64,000 nt of DNA from Pseudomonadota bacterium (GCA_014584465.1 JACTMU010000014.1:62001-126000); one strand, 5' to 3'. Numbered from the stretch's first letter, positions 36,515-45,379 are shown. Numbers and translations: made by a program. Notes: a model not told the origin generated them from the letters alone.

Positions 36515-37702
36515 CTATTTCTTCTTTCGGTTTCTTGATGTGCCAAGTGCAATTGTAAAAATCTTGTGAAGATCTTTTTTCAAAACCGGTCGTGGATTGC
36601 ATTGGTGGCATCCATCACTAAAGGCCACATCAACCAGTTGATCGAGATGGTCTTTTGTAACGTTTGCCTCAGAAAGAAAAGTTGGAATCTCAATCCGTTT
36701 CTTGAGTTGATGAATCCATCGAATAAAACTCTGTCCATCTTTAAGACCAATGCGAGTCGCGATGGCCTTGAACTTTTGTGCTTGACCCTTGAAATTAAAC
36801 TCCATGGTGTAGGGTAGGAGAATGCCATTGGCAAGTCCATGATGAAGGTCACAAACAGTAGAGAGAGCGTGAGCACAGGAGTGGGTAACCCCTAAACCCT
36901 TTTGAAAGGCAACAGCACCCATCATTGCGGCATGAAGCATATCCATACGGGCGGCAAGGTAGACATCATCATCGACGCCTTTTGTATGTTTCTTGGCGCC
37001 GACAGTGGCGATGGCCAAAGAACGCGCAACCATAGTGATTCCCTCAAGGGCAATTCCGTCGCAAAGAGGATGAACACCTTTGGCAAGATAGGCCTCAAGG
37101 AGGTGAGTTAAAGCATCGAGGCCGGTCGTTGCCATTATGCTTGCAGGAAGATCTAAAGTCAAAGTTGGGTCAAGGTAGACTTTGATGGGCATAAGTTTGG
37201 GTGAGAAGAGAATTTTCTTAATCTTGGTTTGGTCATCTGAGATCACAGAACTTCGTCCGACCTCGCTTCCTGTTCCTGCCGTAGTGGGGATCGCAATGAT
37301 CGGCGGTATGGTTTGATCAATACTTTTAGCACCGGGACGATCTTCATAGTCAAAAAGATCTCCCTTATGGTGAATGAGGATCGCAATTGCTTTTGCAACG
37401 TCAATGGCAGCCCCACCTCCAATGCCCACGATGCAGTCGGCAAACTGAACGCGATAGGAATCGGCGCCTGCTTCAACCTGCTTCTTTGTAGGATTTCCCC
37501 AAACCTCAGAAAAGAGTGTTGGGGTTAGATCTGCCTTCTTAAGGGAGTCAATCAATTGAGTTAGAAAAGACATCTTTGCAACACCACGATCTGTGACAAT
37601 CAGGGGGCGATGAAGACCTTGATCTTTTAGAAAAGAGGGAAGTTGCTCCGAAGCCCCTTTGCCCGCAGTGATCTTTGTTGGAAACTGATATTCGGATATC
37701 AT
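36515..37702 (-). CDS. Iron-containing alcohol dehydrogenase
   Basis: The 395-aa group III dehydrogenase has the nucleotide site VGIGGGAAIDVAKA and IPTTAGTGSEVGRSSV. The metal ligands lie in TTGLDALTHLLEAY, GVTHSCAHALS and DLHHGLANGILLPY. It interconverts an alcohol and an aldehyde with NAD(P). In the operon it sits between a glutamate ligase and a gamma-glutamyl hydrolase, where it could oxidise a gamma-glutamyl amino alcohol. The 30-bp gap to the GCS2 gene supports cotranscription. Confidence 0.92.
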   Translation of the reverse strand: MISEYQFPTKITAGKGASEQLPSFLKDQGLHRPLIVTDRGVAKMSFLTQLIDSLKKADLTPTLFSEVWGNPTKKQVEAGADSYRVQFADCIVGIGGGAAIDVAKAIAILIHHKGDLFDYEDRPGAKSIDQTIPPIIAIPTTAGTGSEVGRSSVISDDQTKIKKILFSPKLMPIKVYLDPTLTLDLPASIMATTGLDALTHLLEAYLAKGVHPLCDGIALEGITMVARSLAIATVGAKKHTKGVDDDVYLAARMDMLHAAMMGAVAFQKGLGVTHSCAHALSTVCDLHHGLANGILLPYTMEFNFKGQAQKFKAIATRIGLKDGQSFIRWIHQLKKRIEIPTFLSEANVTKDHLDQLVDVAFSDGCHQCNPRPVLKKDLHKIFTIALGTSRNRKKK

Positions 37703-37732
37703 AAATTTCTCCTTAGACTCAGGATGGCCTAG

Positions 37733-39028
37733 TTAGTGCGAAGTTGGTTTGAACGCGATTGTATCCAAAAGATGATCCCAACCCTTGCCAAAAGCTTTGA
37801 CTGCGTTTTGACCAGGATTTTCGAGTCTCCGTAAACGCTGTTTGCAGGGCTCTAAGAAGATCTCTTCCCCCATTTTTCGTTGTTTTAGACCTATTTCGGC
37901 CATATCAATGAGATTGCTCAGAAAATTCGTTTTGGGTTCTGGGGCGTTAAGTCCATAGAGTGCGACTTCCTTAAGATAGGCATACATGATAGACCAGTAG
38001 TTCGCGCCTAGAGATTCCCGAATGAAACGATGGGCCGCCTCTTCTGCTTCGATCAAACCAAGTGACAGGGCTGCAACAGACATCGAGCTTTGCTGAGGCT
38101 GTTGACAACAGGGGCGAATCTCGAGTGTGCCATGGTGAGCTCTTGCTCGTGCGTGATTCCAAAGGTAGTGGTCGTGAACAAGAAAAGCCTCAAAGGGGTC
38201 TGGAGCTTGGTTCACAATATCTTGAAAAGGTCGATCTACCTCGAAGTAGGATCGTGAATCTCTCAGGATCAAACATCTCTTGCTCATCAATCTCTTGATG
38301 AATTCCGTAAGATCAAAGAAGGGTGTGGGAATCATGCCAAAAGATTCATCTCTAAATTGTTCGCTCATCAGCTTCTCGCGTGATGAGATGGCGGATTCCT
38401 TTCCACCAATGACCGAAGAGTTCCCGCAAAGCGAAACCAGCACAGGGGCAATGAGATTTCCATAGTTAATCATATTTAGGACTTCATCTCGGCAGAGGTT
38501 GACATGGACCTGATCGCTTGCAGTCATTGTAAAAAGAAGCCATCGCTCTCCAAGGATTCGATGAAGAAGTTGGTATCTCTGCTTTGACACCATGTTTGAT
38601 GGATCCATGTCGCTTTTGGGTTGAATTCCAAAGCCAAGCAAACGAAGTCCAGCATCGGTCACTCTTTTCAAGAGATGATCGATTGCCTGGTTCATAATGT
38701 TTTGCAGTTCAAAGAGGTTGTTGCAAGGTCTACTGATGATCTCAATCGTTCCCTTTCCCACCTCCGATGAGTACGAAAAATCTTTTCCTTCGAGACCTAC
38801 GAGGAACTCAGTAGACCCATAGTCAAAGCAGGTTCGAAATTGAATGGCTCCGTCATTCAACAGGGGCCACAAGGTCGAAATGTCTGCCATTTTTCCATTT
38901 TGATGGACTACGGGAAATTCCGCTTCACGCCCAATAGTTCGCTGAGGTTTTGGGCGACCTACCGGGAATCGATTCAAAAATGTTTGTAAAATCTGCGATG
39001 ATTCATCCAAGCTTGAAACTCCCAGCAC
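37733..39028 (-). CDS. GCS2-family glutamate-cysteine ligase-like enzyme
   Basis: The 431-aa protein resembles the ATP-grasp-unrelated GCS2 family (plant-type/EgtA-like gamma-glutamyl ligases). Features are TIGREAEFPVV at the start, GKGTIEIISRPCNNLFEL, GFGIQPKSD, TASDQVHVNLCRDEV and ARARAHHGTLEIRPCCQQP. The family joins the gamma-carboxyl of glutamate to an amine, usually cysteine. No glutathione synthetase or ergothioneine gene is nearby; the neighbours are an alcohol dehydrogenase, a gamma-glutamyl hydrolase and an aldehyde dehydrogenase. A non-cysteine amine substrate is therefore plausible. Confidence 0.85.
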   Translation of the reverse strand: MLGVSSLDESSQILQTFLNRFPVGRPKPQRTIGREAEFPVVHQNGKMADISTLWPLLNDGAIQFRTCFDYGSTEFLVGLEGKDFSYSSEVGKGTIEIISRPCNNLFELQNIMNQAIDHLLKRVTDAGLRLLGFGIQPKSDMDPSNMVSKQRYQLLHRILGERWLLFTMTASDQVHVNLCRDEVLNMINYGNLIAPVLVSLCGNSSVIGGKESAISSREKLMSEQFRDESFGMIPTPFFDLTEFIKRLMSKRCLILRDSRSYFEVDRPFQDIVNQAPDPFEAFLVHDHYLWNHARARAHHGTLEIRPCCQQPQQSSMSVAALSLGLIEAEEAAHRFIRESLGANYWSIMYAYLKEVALYGLNAPEPKTNFLSNLIDMAEIGLKQRKMGEEIFLEPCKQRLRRLENPGQNAVKAFGKGWDHLLDTIAFKPTSH

Positions 39029-39061
39029 TTGCGCTTCAAAAAATCTCTGTCCCGCCTGCCA

Positions 39062-39808
39062 CTAGTTAAATTTATCTATGATCTTAGGTAAGTCACGAAG
39101 ATCTTTGCAAAGAGCTGAAGCATAGGAGCTCATGCTTCCTCGGTCGATCACTCCCGTGAATAAGATAGCCTTCATGCCAAGTGCCATGGGGCCAGTAACG
39201 TCATTGGACTCCCGATCTCCGACATGGATCATCTCATTTAAGGGGACGTTGAGGATCTCTGAAGCCCTTCTGAATACGATAGGGTCAGGTTTTGATGCGC
39301 CGACTTCATCTGAAAAGACAAGTCCCGAGAACAGATGATCAAGACCCCAATGAGCAAGAAGCTTACGAATCCCTCTCCCTGGGGTATGAATCGTGTCTGA
39401 GATCAAACACAACTTGTACCTCTTTGCGAGAATCTCGAGGGTTTCCAGGGCAAAGGAGACACAATCTGGAGGGATCTCGGTCTCCATAGATTCGATTTCA
39501 TTCACAATTTTACCAAAATTCGGTGTAGGCTTTATCTTTAGGTGGAGGTAGAGTTCGAGGAACCGATCCTGAACCGTGGGTGTTTTGTGTTGAGTCTTCC
39601 ATTGCATTTGGAACTTTTCATTTGCAAACTTAAATGCCTCACGAACCTTTTCAGGAGAGAGTTGGGGGTGAACCCGGCCAATTTCATCGAGAAAGAGTTG
39701 TTCCCGAGCACCACTTTTAGAGAGTAAGCCGAGATTTTTTCTCTTTGGTTCGTCTGAATCATCTATTGCAAGGGTATCCCAGAAATCAAATGTAACTGCT
39801 TTAATCAT
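39062..39808 (-). CDS. HAD-superfamily (subfamily IA) hydrolase
   Basis: The 248-aa soluble protein has motif I VTFDFWDTL (nucleophile Asp8), motif II LCLISDT, a lysine in SDEVGASKPDP and motif IV HVGDRESNDV. The usual acid/base aspartate two residues after the nucleophile is replaced by Trp, as in dehalogenase-like or some divergent HAD enzymes, so phosphatase activity is not assured. It lies 9 bp downstream of mscS and 33 bp upstream of the ligase gene, within the operon. Confidence 0.85.
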   Translation of the reverse strand: MIKAVTFDFWDTLAIDDSDEPKRKNLGLLSKSGAREQLFLDEIGRVHPQLSPEKVREAFKFANEKFQMQWKTQHKTPTVQDRFLELYLHLKIKPTPNFGKIVNEIESMETEIPPDCVSFALETLEILAKRYKLCLISDTIHTPGRGIRKLLAHWGLDHLFSGLVFSDEVGASKPDPIVFRRASEILNVPLNEMIHVGDRESNDVTGPMALGMKAILFTGVIDRGSMSSYASALCKDLRDLPKIIDKFN

Positions 39809-39817
39809 GTTGCCCCA

Positions 39818-40780
39818 TTAAGGTGAGCCCTCCGGCTGTTTTTGCCATTCAATCTTCAAGGGCTCACTCGTCGATCCCACAACAAGTGTTCGATAGGGAA
39901 ACGGAATCTCGATCCCCTCATCATCAAAGGTCCTTTTGATTCTTCTTAAGAACTCTCTACCCACATTCCACTGTTCACTTGGTTGAGTTTTGATCCGTCC
40001 CTTAATGACCACGCTGGAATCACCAAAGCTGTCCAGACCAAATATTTCGATCTCTTCAAGAATCCTTGATTCAAAATCAGGATCCTTTCTAAGTTGCTCG
40101 CCAACCCCTCGGATGACCGAGCTCACTCGGTCCACATCTTCCTTGTAGGCAATGCCGATTTCAAAGACATAGGCGGACCATTGATAAGTCTTGTTGGCTA
40201 AGGTGTTGATTGTGCCGTTAGGGAAAACGTGAACGGTTCCCGTGAGATCCCTAATTGAAACTGTACGAAAATTCACCGACTCCACCAGTCCTCCGGTGCC
40301 ATTGATCACTACGACGTCCCCAACGCGAACTTGATTTTCAAGCAACATAAAGAAGCCCGAAATGATATCTCGTACAAGATTTTGAGCACCAAAACCAATT
40401 GCCAAACCTGCGATCCCGGCACTGGCGAGAAGTGGGCCGATCTCCAAACCTGTTTCGCCTAAAATCACAAGTCCACCAACGACCCATAGGGCCGATAAAA
40501 TGGCTCGCTTCAGGAGGCGAAAAAGTGTTTCGACTCTTTTTTGTGCCTCAACGGGGGAGCCTCCAAGGAGGTTGCTCTTTGCAACAACACGACTTTCCGC
40601 CCGATTCATCGCAAAGCGAATGGCCCTCGAAACTAGCCAGACGACCAGAACAATAAGAGAAATCCTCAAGGAGGCCTCAAGAATTCGGTCCCATGGAATC
40701 TGGTTGATCGTCTTGATGATAAGATCCAACATAATAGGGGTAGTTTTAACATATTCTTTTGTGAGATCAAACATTTGCAA
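39818..40780 (-). CDS. mscS: MscS-family mechanosensitive channel
   Basis: The 320-aa inner-membrane protein has three N-terminal helices. The pore helix region reads LLASAGIAGLAIGFGAQNLVRDIISGFFMLLENQVRVGDVV, the hallmark of MscS (shown here only to locate the beta domain after it); NGTGGLVESVNFRTVSIRD follows. It releases solutes on osmotic downshock. It is the first gene of the operon with the HAD, ligase and dehydrogenase genes, only 9 bp before the next start, so one promoter upstream of 40780 probably serves all six. Confidence 0.93.
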   Translation of the reverse strand: MQMFDLTKEYVKTTPIMLDLIIKTINQIPWDRILEASLRISLIVLVVWLVSRAIRFAMNRAESRVVAKSNLLGGSPVEAQKRVETLFRLLKRAILSALWVVGGLVILGETGLEIGPLLASAGIAGLAIGFGAQNLVRDIISGFFMLLENQVRVGDVVVINGTGGLVESVNFRTVSIRDLTGTVHVFPNGTINTLANKTYQWSAYVFEIGIAYKEDVDRVSSVIRGVGEQLRKDPDFESRILEEIEIFGLDSFGDSSVVIKGRIKTQPSEQWNVGREFLRRIKRTFDDEGIEIPFPYRTLVVGSTSEPLKIEWQKQPEGSP

Positions 40781-40917
40781 ACTTCAACGCACTCTGAGGT
40801 GGACTGCTGTTTGAAAGGCCAAGGACTGGATTTGAGTGATTCAGTGGCCCCATTTCACCCGCAACTGGTCAAAATAGGGGGATTGATTTGAAATGTGAGA
40901 TGGTGAAATAATCACTT

Positions 40918-41496
40918 ATGGTCAAACAATGGAAAATCATTGCTGTCGCAATCCTCCTCTCCTTTTGCATACCACTTAAAGGAAATGCATTTCTGCTTGA
41001 TTTTAATGCATTCTACTTGAGTGATGGGTTGACCTCCTCCACCAACACCTCATCTTCGCGAAGTGTCGGAGATTTTGCATTGGCACTCAATTTGAATCAG
41101 GATGCAACGCTCTTACTTGGTGCAGGAATCAACTCGATCAGTGTGATGGACAACGATGGAACCAACACCACGGAGTGGACCACGTTGGATTACGGCCTGA
41201 AATTTGTGGGATTCTTCGACAGTGTGAAGCACTGGGGCTTGGGACTAACTTACAATCTGGTCGCTCAAGGGACCTATAAGACGGCAAGTGGCACTGCCCA
41301 TTGGAGAGGCACCAGTGCCATCATCTCGTTTGGTTACAATCCAATCATCGCAAATCTTATGTATTTTGGAATTCGCCTTAACTACTACATGGCTATGTAC
41401 AATGAGAGTTCGATCGATGGAAATAACTACGTGAATGAATCCAATCGTCGGTCTTACATCTATCCTACTATCTACTATAGCATTCGCTTCAAATAG
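40918..41496 (+). CDS. Predicted outer-membrane beta-barrel protein
   Basis: The 192-aa protein has a signal peptide (about 1-24, AVAILLSFCIPLKGNA) and alternating amphipathic strands (FALALNLNQDATLLLGAG, WGLGLTYNLVAQGTY, YIYPTIYYSIRF). It ends close to a terminal aromatic residue (RFK). An 8-stranded barrel is plausible. The family is not recognised. Its TAG is the first base set of a family D repeat. Confidence 0.6.
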   Translation: MVKQWKIIAVAILLSFCIPLKGNAFLLDFNAFYLSDGLTSSTNTSSSRSVGDFALALNLNQDATLLLGAGINSISVMDNDGTNTTEWTTLDYGLKFVGFFDSVKHWGLGLTYNLVAQGTYKTASGTAHWRGTSAIISFGYNPIIANLMYFGIRLNYYMAMYNESSIDGNNYVNESNRRSYIYPTIYYSIRFK

Positions 41497-41657
41497 TGGC
41501 TGGCGCGAAATGGCCAAATACTTCGTTGCCTCGCTCAAATCTCACTTCAACGTACCTTAGCAGTACGCCTGCGTTCGATTTGAGCATCGGCGCCTCGTCT
41601 TTGCCCATTATCGCCAGCCACGAGTTTAAGGCTGGCGCGAAATGGCCAAATACTTCG
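41497..41657. repeat. Repeat family D, inverted and direct copies
   Basis: TGGCTGGCG at 41497 pairs with CGCCAGCCA ending at 41620 and encloses a GTACCTTAGCAGTAC palindrome. A 28-bp sequence starting GGCTGGCGCGAAATGGCC occurs at 41498-41525 and again, in the same orientation, at 41630-41657. Weaker relatives lie near 19890, 48670 and 57800. No coding capacity is seen. Confidence 0.75.
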
Positions 41658-41674
41658 CGTCAGGCACTACTTAT

Positions 41675-42028
41675 CTAATGGATGTTGCGACTCTTAAGTA
41701 GATCGGAGATTGCGCTGTCTCGACCCTGGCCGTCGATCATCTGGTCGCAAATTGCGGCAAGATGAGCCTGAATGCCCGCTCGCGCTTTACTTATTGCGTC
41801 AAAAATATCACGACTCTTTCCAATCGACTCGAAACGAAGCTCCTTCCACACGAACACAAGTGCCACACTGAGTTCTCCACGCTTATTTCCCACATCCTTG
41901 ACCACAAAGCCAAGAAAGGCGTCTTGAGGAAGGAGCGCCTTAAGTTCAGAGACCTGTTGATATATGTACGCATTAACTTCCCTCTGGGAAAAGCCTAATG
42001 GAATAGAATTTGGACCAATCATCTTCAT
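41675..42028 (-). CDS. Small protein resembling HPF/RaiA hibernation factors
   Basis: The 117-aa cytosolic protein has a strand-helix layout. VFVWKELRFESIGKSRDIFDAISKARAGIQAHL resembles the HPF/RaiA pattern in which a strand precedes xxDlyxAIDxaxdkLexQ. The usual basic ribosome-binding residues are few. It may be a diverged ribosome-associated protein, or the similarity may be superficial. No clear Shine-Dalgarno is seen before the ATG; the ATG at codon 3 is an alternative. Confidence 0.5.
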   Translation of the reverse strand: MKMIGPNSIPLGFSQREVNAYIYQQVSELKALLPQDAFLGFVVKDVGNKRGELSVALVFVWKELRFESIGKSRDIFDAISKARAGIQAHLAAICDQMIDGQGRDSAISDLLKSRNIH

Positions 42029-42069
42029 GTTTTTATCTTGGGTGCTTTTTTGTTAATGTCAATGCAACC

Positions 42070-42657
42070 TTATGTCGGTATTTCGGAAAAAAGGCGAAAT
42101 CGGAGTGGCCAAAATGCGGCATCTCCAGCGTAGTTGATGCCAACCCTGGGAGTTGCTTCGATTCTCAATTTCTCAGGGCGTCGGGCTTGAGAAGGTTCTT
42201 CAATGTAAATTTGCTCCCCAACCAAGGATGCTCCATCGAAACTTCGATCGATTCCAAGGGCTTGACAAAGTTTGCCAGGTCCATTGGTGAGATCTTCTGG
42301 ATCTCCTTTCACTCTGCGCCAATTCTGCATGGTCCTGACACCTTCGAGAGGGAGGAGCGCTCTCACCAAGACCGCCTCAGGGGCCGTTTCTGTCGTTACA
42401 ACGTTGAAGCAATAGTGCATTCCGTAGACAAAATAGACGTAGGCATGGCCGCCCGGAAGGTACATGGATTGAACACGCTGGGTCCTTCGTCCACCAAAGG
42501 TGTGGCAGGCCGGATCATCCAATCCTAAATAGGCCTCTGTTTCAATAATGAGTCCAGAGAGGCGCTGACGGCCGTCATCACGAACAAGAACTTTTCCGAG
42601 GAGCTCTTCAGCAACCTCAATTGTATCACGTTGATAAAAATCTCGAATTAACTTCAT
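42070..42657 (-). CDS. mpg: 3-methyladenine DNA glycosylase (AAG/MPG family)
   Basis: The 195-aa repair enzyme has LAEELLGKVL-like start (AEELLGKVLVR), IIETEAYLGLDDPACHTFGGRRT with the catalytic Glu, MYLPGGHAYVYFVYGMHYCFNVV and ALLPLEG, as in the human AAG/Bacillus Mpg family. It removes alkylated bases by flipping. It is divergent from ung, 168 bp away; together with nfo in this window it provides base excision repair steps. Confidence 0.95.
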   Translation of the reverse strand: MKLIRDFYQRDTIEVAEELLGKVLVRDDGRQRLSGLIIETEAYLGLDDPACHTFGGRRTQRVQSMYLPGGHAYVYFVYGMHYCFNVVTTETAPEAVLVRALLPLEGVRTMQNWRRVKGDPEDLTNGPGKLCQALGIDRSFDGASLVGEQIYIEEPSQARRPEKLRIEATPRVGINYAGDAAFWPLRFRLFSEIPT

Positions 42658-42825
42658 TTTTCAAAGTCCATATTCAATGATGTGCCAGTAGTCAACTCTC
42701 TCAAGAGTGGACCTTCGGAGGTGCAACAGCGAAATGTATTGACGGATTTTGTCACATTTTCTAACTTTGACGCTATTTCGTGCCGGACACTATTTCGTGC
42801 CAGGCGCTATTTATAGGGGGTAAGT

Positions 42826-43530
42826 TTGCAAGAAGAGGGTGTTCAAAGGGAAGTGCAAGAGCAATTCAAGATGGAACCCTCCTGGAAGGAACATCTTTCT
42901 GGTGAATGTGCAAAATCCTACATGAGTGGTCTACGTCAATTTCTCTTGGACGAATTGAGGGATAAGAAGGTGATCTACCCCAAGCCCTCCCAATATTTTG
43001 AGGCCTTCAATCGAACGCCCTATGATAAAGTGAAGGTGGTGATTCTCGGGCAGGACCCCTATCACGGTCCGGGACAGGCCCATGGACTTTGCTTTTCGGT
43101 GCCCAAAGGGACGCCTCTTCCACCATCACTTAAGAACATATATCAGGAGTTGAGTGAGGATCTCAAAGTTCCCGCACCTCGAGAGGGCTCCCTTGAGAGA
43201 TGGGCGGAGCAAGGTGTGCTGCTGCTCAATGCAGTTCTCAGTGTTGAAAAGGGGTGTGCCAATTCGCACAGCGGGAAGGGATGGGAGGAGTTTACCGATC
43301 GGGCCATTGAGGCTCTCAATCAACGAAAAGATCCGGTGATCTTTGTCTTGTGGGGAAGCTACGCTCAGAAAAAGGGGGGGATCATCGATCGCAAACGGCA
43401 TGTGGTACTTTCTGCACCCCATCCCTCTCCACTTTCTGCACATCGAGGTTTTTTTGGCAGCCGCCCCTTTTCCAAGATCAATGAACATTTGATTCAAATG
43501 GGAAAAAATCCCATTCGTTGGATCGACTAG
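42826..43530 (+). CDS. ung: Uracil-DNA glycosylase, family 1
   Basis: The 234-aa enzyme has the water-activating motif GQDPYHGPGQAHGLCFSVP and the leucine-loop motif HPSPLSAHRGFFGSRPFSKIN. It removes uracil from DNA. The start is TTG with AGGGGG five bases upstream; an ATG at 42871 is the alternative. A GTGCCAGGC family C fragment lies immediately upstream of the ribosome-binding site. Confidence 0.96.
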   Translation: MQEEGVQREVQEQFKMEPSWKEHLSGECAKSYMSGLRQFLLDELRDKKVIYPKPSQYFEAFNRTPYDKVKVVILGQDPYHGPGQAHGLCFSVPKGTPLPPSLKNIYQELSEDLKVPAPREGSLERWAEQGVLLLNAVLSVEKGCANSHSGKGWEEFTDRAIEALNQRKDPVIFVLWGSYAQKKGGIIDRKRHVVLSAPHPSPLSAHRGFFGSRPFSKINEHLIQMGKNPIRWID

Positions 43531-43540
43531 AGAGGCAGAT

Positions 43541-43705
43541 GTGGTATCCTTTCGGACCCAAAAGGGCGACTATTTTTGCCGATTTCGAAATCATGAAGCT
43601 CAGATCGAATGTGGGGGCGTTCAAATTTACGATAAGGCATTTGGCCCTTTTGCTCCAGAGCGACGACGCATTACCATACAATCGAATTTGCGTGGCGCCC
43701 AATGA
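43541..43705 (+). CDS. Small unannotated-size gene after ung, 54 aa
   Basis: A GTG 11 bp after the ung stop, with AGAGAGG five bases upstream, opens a 54-codon frame. The product has protein-like composition (VSFRTQKGDYFCRFRNHEA, IYDKAFGPFAPERRRITI), two cysteines and no membrane segment. An overlapping frame in this gap looks less coding. It is probably cotranscribed with ung. The family is not recognised. Confidence 0.45.
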   Translation: MVSFRTQKGDYFCRFRNHEAQIECGGVQIYDKAFGPFAPERRRITIQSNLRGAQ

Positions 43706-43801
43706 GCTGATATGTCTCTCTGTTGAGTCCCACTTTGTTTGTTGATTTGGGAAATAACTTTAAAGAGATCAGGAGCTATTTTTGGTCGGGAGGAATGATC
43801 C

Positions 43802-45379
43802 ATGAAAGCATTGAGCGCTTTTCTCATTCTATGTTTTGCTTCATTAGGAAATGCGAAAACATTTGTCTATTGTTCAGAAGGGAGTCCGAGCACTTTTAAT
43901 CCACAGATGGCAAGCGATGGGACCACATTCAACGCCAGTTCACGGACCATCTACAATCGGCTGGTCGACTTCAAACAGGGATCGACGGAGATCATCCCTT
44001 CACTGGCGACCACTTGGAAGGTCTCTGGGGATGGACTTCACTATACATTTCAACTTCGTAAAGGAGTGAAGTTTCACTCCAATGAAAACTTTACTTCGAC
44101 CCGTGAATTCAATGCCAATGATGTTCTCTTTTCATTTAATCGAATGAGACTCAAGGATCATCCTTACCACAAAGTCAATGGGGGTAATTATGAGTACTTT
44201 GAATCCATGGAAATGGGATCGTTAGTTAAAGAGATCAAGAAGATCAATGATTATGAGATCGAGTTTATCCTTGCAAAGCCAGAGGCTCCTTTTTTAGCGA
44301 ATATGGCGATGGATTTTGCAAGCATCTTGTCCGAAGAGTACAGCGCCAAGTTGGCCAAAGAGAAGAAAGAGGTTGAGATTGATACTCATCCAATCGGGAC
44401 GGGGCCCTTTGTTCTCAAAAAGTATGTAAAAGATAATATCATTCGATACGAAGCCCATCCCGAATATTTTGAAGGAAAGGCATCCATCGACAAGTTGGTC
44501 TTTACGATCACTCAGGATCCCAGTGTGCGTTTTCAAAAGCTCAAGACGGGTGAATGCAATTTCGTGGCCTATCCTGCACCCACGGATCTGGAAAAGATGA
44601 GAGCGGATAAGAACATCACCGTGTTGGAGGAAGCGGGACTGAATGTTGGGTACATTGCAATGAATGTGCAAAAGGCCCCGTTGAACAACCCACTTGTTCG
44701 TCAAGCGATTCACCATGCGCTCAATCGCAGCAGTTACATTGCCGCAATCTATTTGAACAATGCGGAAGTGGCGAAGAACCCCATTCCTCCCACAATGTGG
44801 AGTTACAACGACACAGTAAAGGACTATGAATATTCGCCTCAAAAGGCCAAGGAGTTGTTGAAGAAAACAGGATTTGAAAAGGGTCTTGAGCTCGAGTTGT
44901 GGACCCTTCCTGTTTCTCGTCCCTACAATCCCAATGGAAAGAAGATGGGAGAGCTGATTCAGGCCGATCTCAAGGAGGTTGGGATCAACCTCAAGCTGAT
45001 CTCTTTTGATTGGCCCACCTATCTTTCTAAGGCTCGAACAGGGGAGCATCAAATGATTCAGATGGGTTGGACCGGGGACAATGGTGACCCAGACAATTTT
45101 TTAAGTGTGCTCTTGGGGTGTGGAAGCATTGAGGGTGGGAGCAACTATGCCCGTTGGTGTGATAAGGAATTTGTCAGCCATATCGATCAAGCAAAACGGA
45201 TCACCGTTCAATCTCAAAGAGCCATACACTATCTTAAAGCCCAAGAGATCTTTAAGAAGAGCGCACCGTGGGTGACGTTGGCGCATGCGAAGGTGTATCG
45301 AGCGATGTCCAAGAATGTCGTCGGATATAAGATCAGTCCGTTTGGGGCTGACACATTTTATGGAGTGGACTTAAAATAG
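43802..45379 (+). CDS. dppA: Dipeptide-binding periplasmic protein
   Basis: The 525-aa family 5 solute-binding protein has a signal peptide (1-18). Its N-terminus KTFVYCSEGSPSTFNPQMASDGTT and the late QMGWTGDNGDPDNFLSVLL are close to E. coli DppA, which binds dipeptides and haem. IGTGPFVLKKYVKDN and LRKGVKFHSN are also typical. It heads a dppABCD operon. GGGAGG lies upstream of the ATG. Confidence 0.93.
   Translation: MKALSAFLILCFASLGNAKTFVYCSEGSPSTFNPQMASDGTTFNASSRTIYNRLVDFKQGSTEIIPSLATTWKVSGDGLHYTFQLRKGVKFHSNENFTSTREFNANDVLFSFNRMRLKDHPYHKVNGGNYEYFESMEMGSLVKEIKKINDYEIEFILAKPEAPFLANMAMDFASILSEEYSAKLAKEKKEVEIDTHPIGTGPFVLKKYVKDNIIRYEAHPEYFEGKASIDKLVFTITQDPSVRFQKLKTGECNFVAYPAPTDLEKMRADKNITVLEEAGLNVGYIAMNVQKAPLNNPLVRQAIHHALNRSSYIAAIYLNNAEVAKNPIPPTMWSYNDTVKDYEYSPQKAKELLKKTGFEKGLELELWTLPVSRPYNPNGKKMGELIQADLKEVGINLKLISFDWPTYLSKARTGEHQMIQMGWTGDNGDPDNFLSVLLGCGSIEGGSNYARWCDKEFVSHIDQAKRITVQSQRAIHYLKAQEIFKKSAPWVTLAHAKVYRAMSKNVVGYKISPFGADTFYGVDLK

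Noticed and set aside
36513-36611. Upstream start of the C26 hydrolase
   Set aside because: It would overlap the alcohol dehydrogenase by about 97 bp and adds residues before the normal family start MFRIGLP.
43518-43745. 75-codon plus-strand frame after ung
   Set aside because: It overlaps the ung 3' end and a better supported 54-codon frame with a Shine-Dalgarno.
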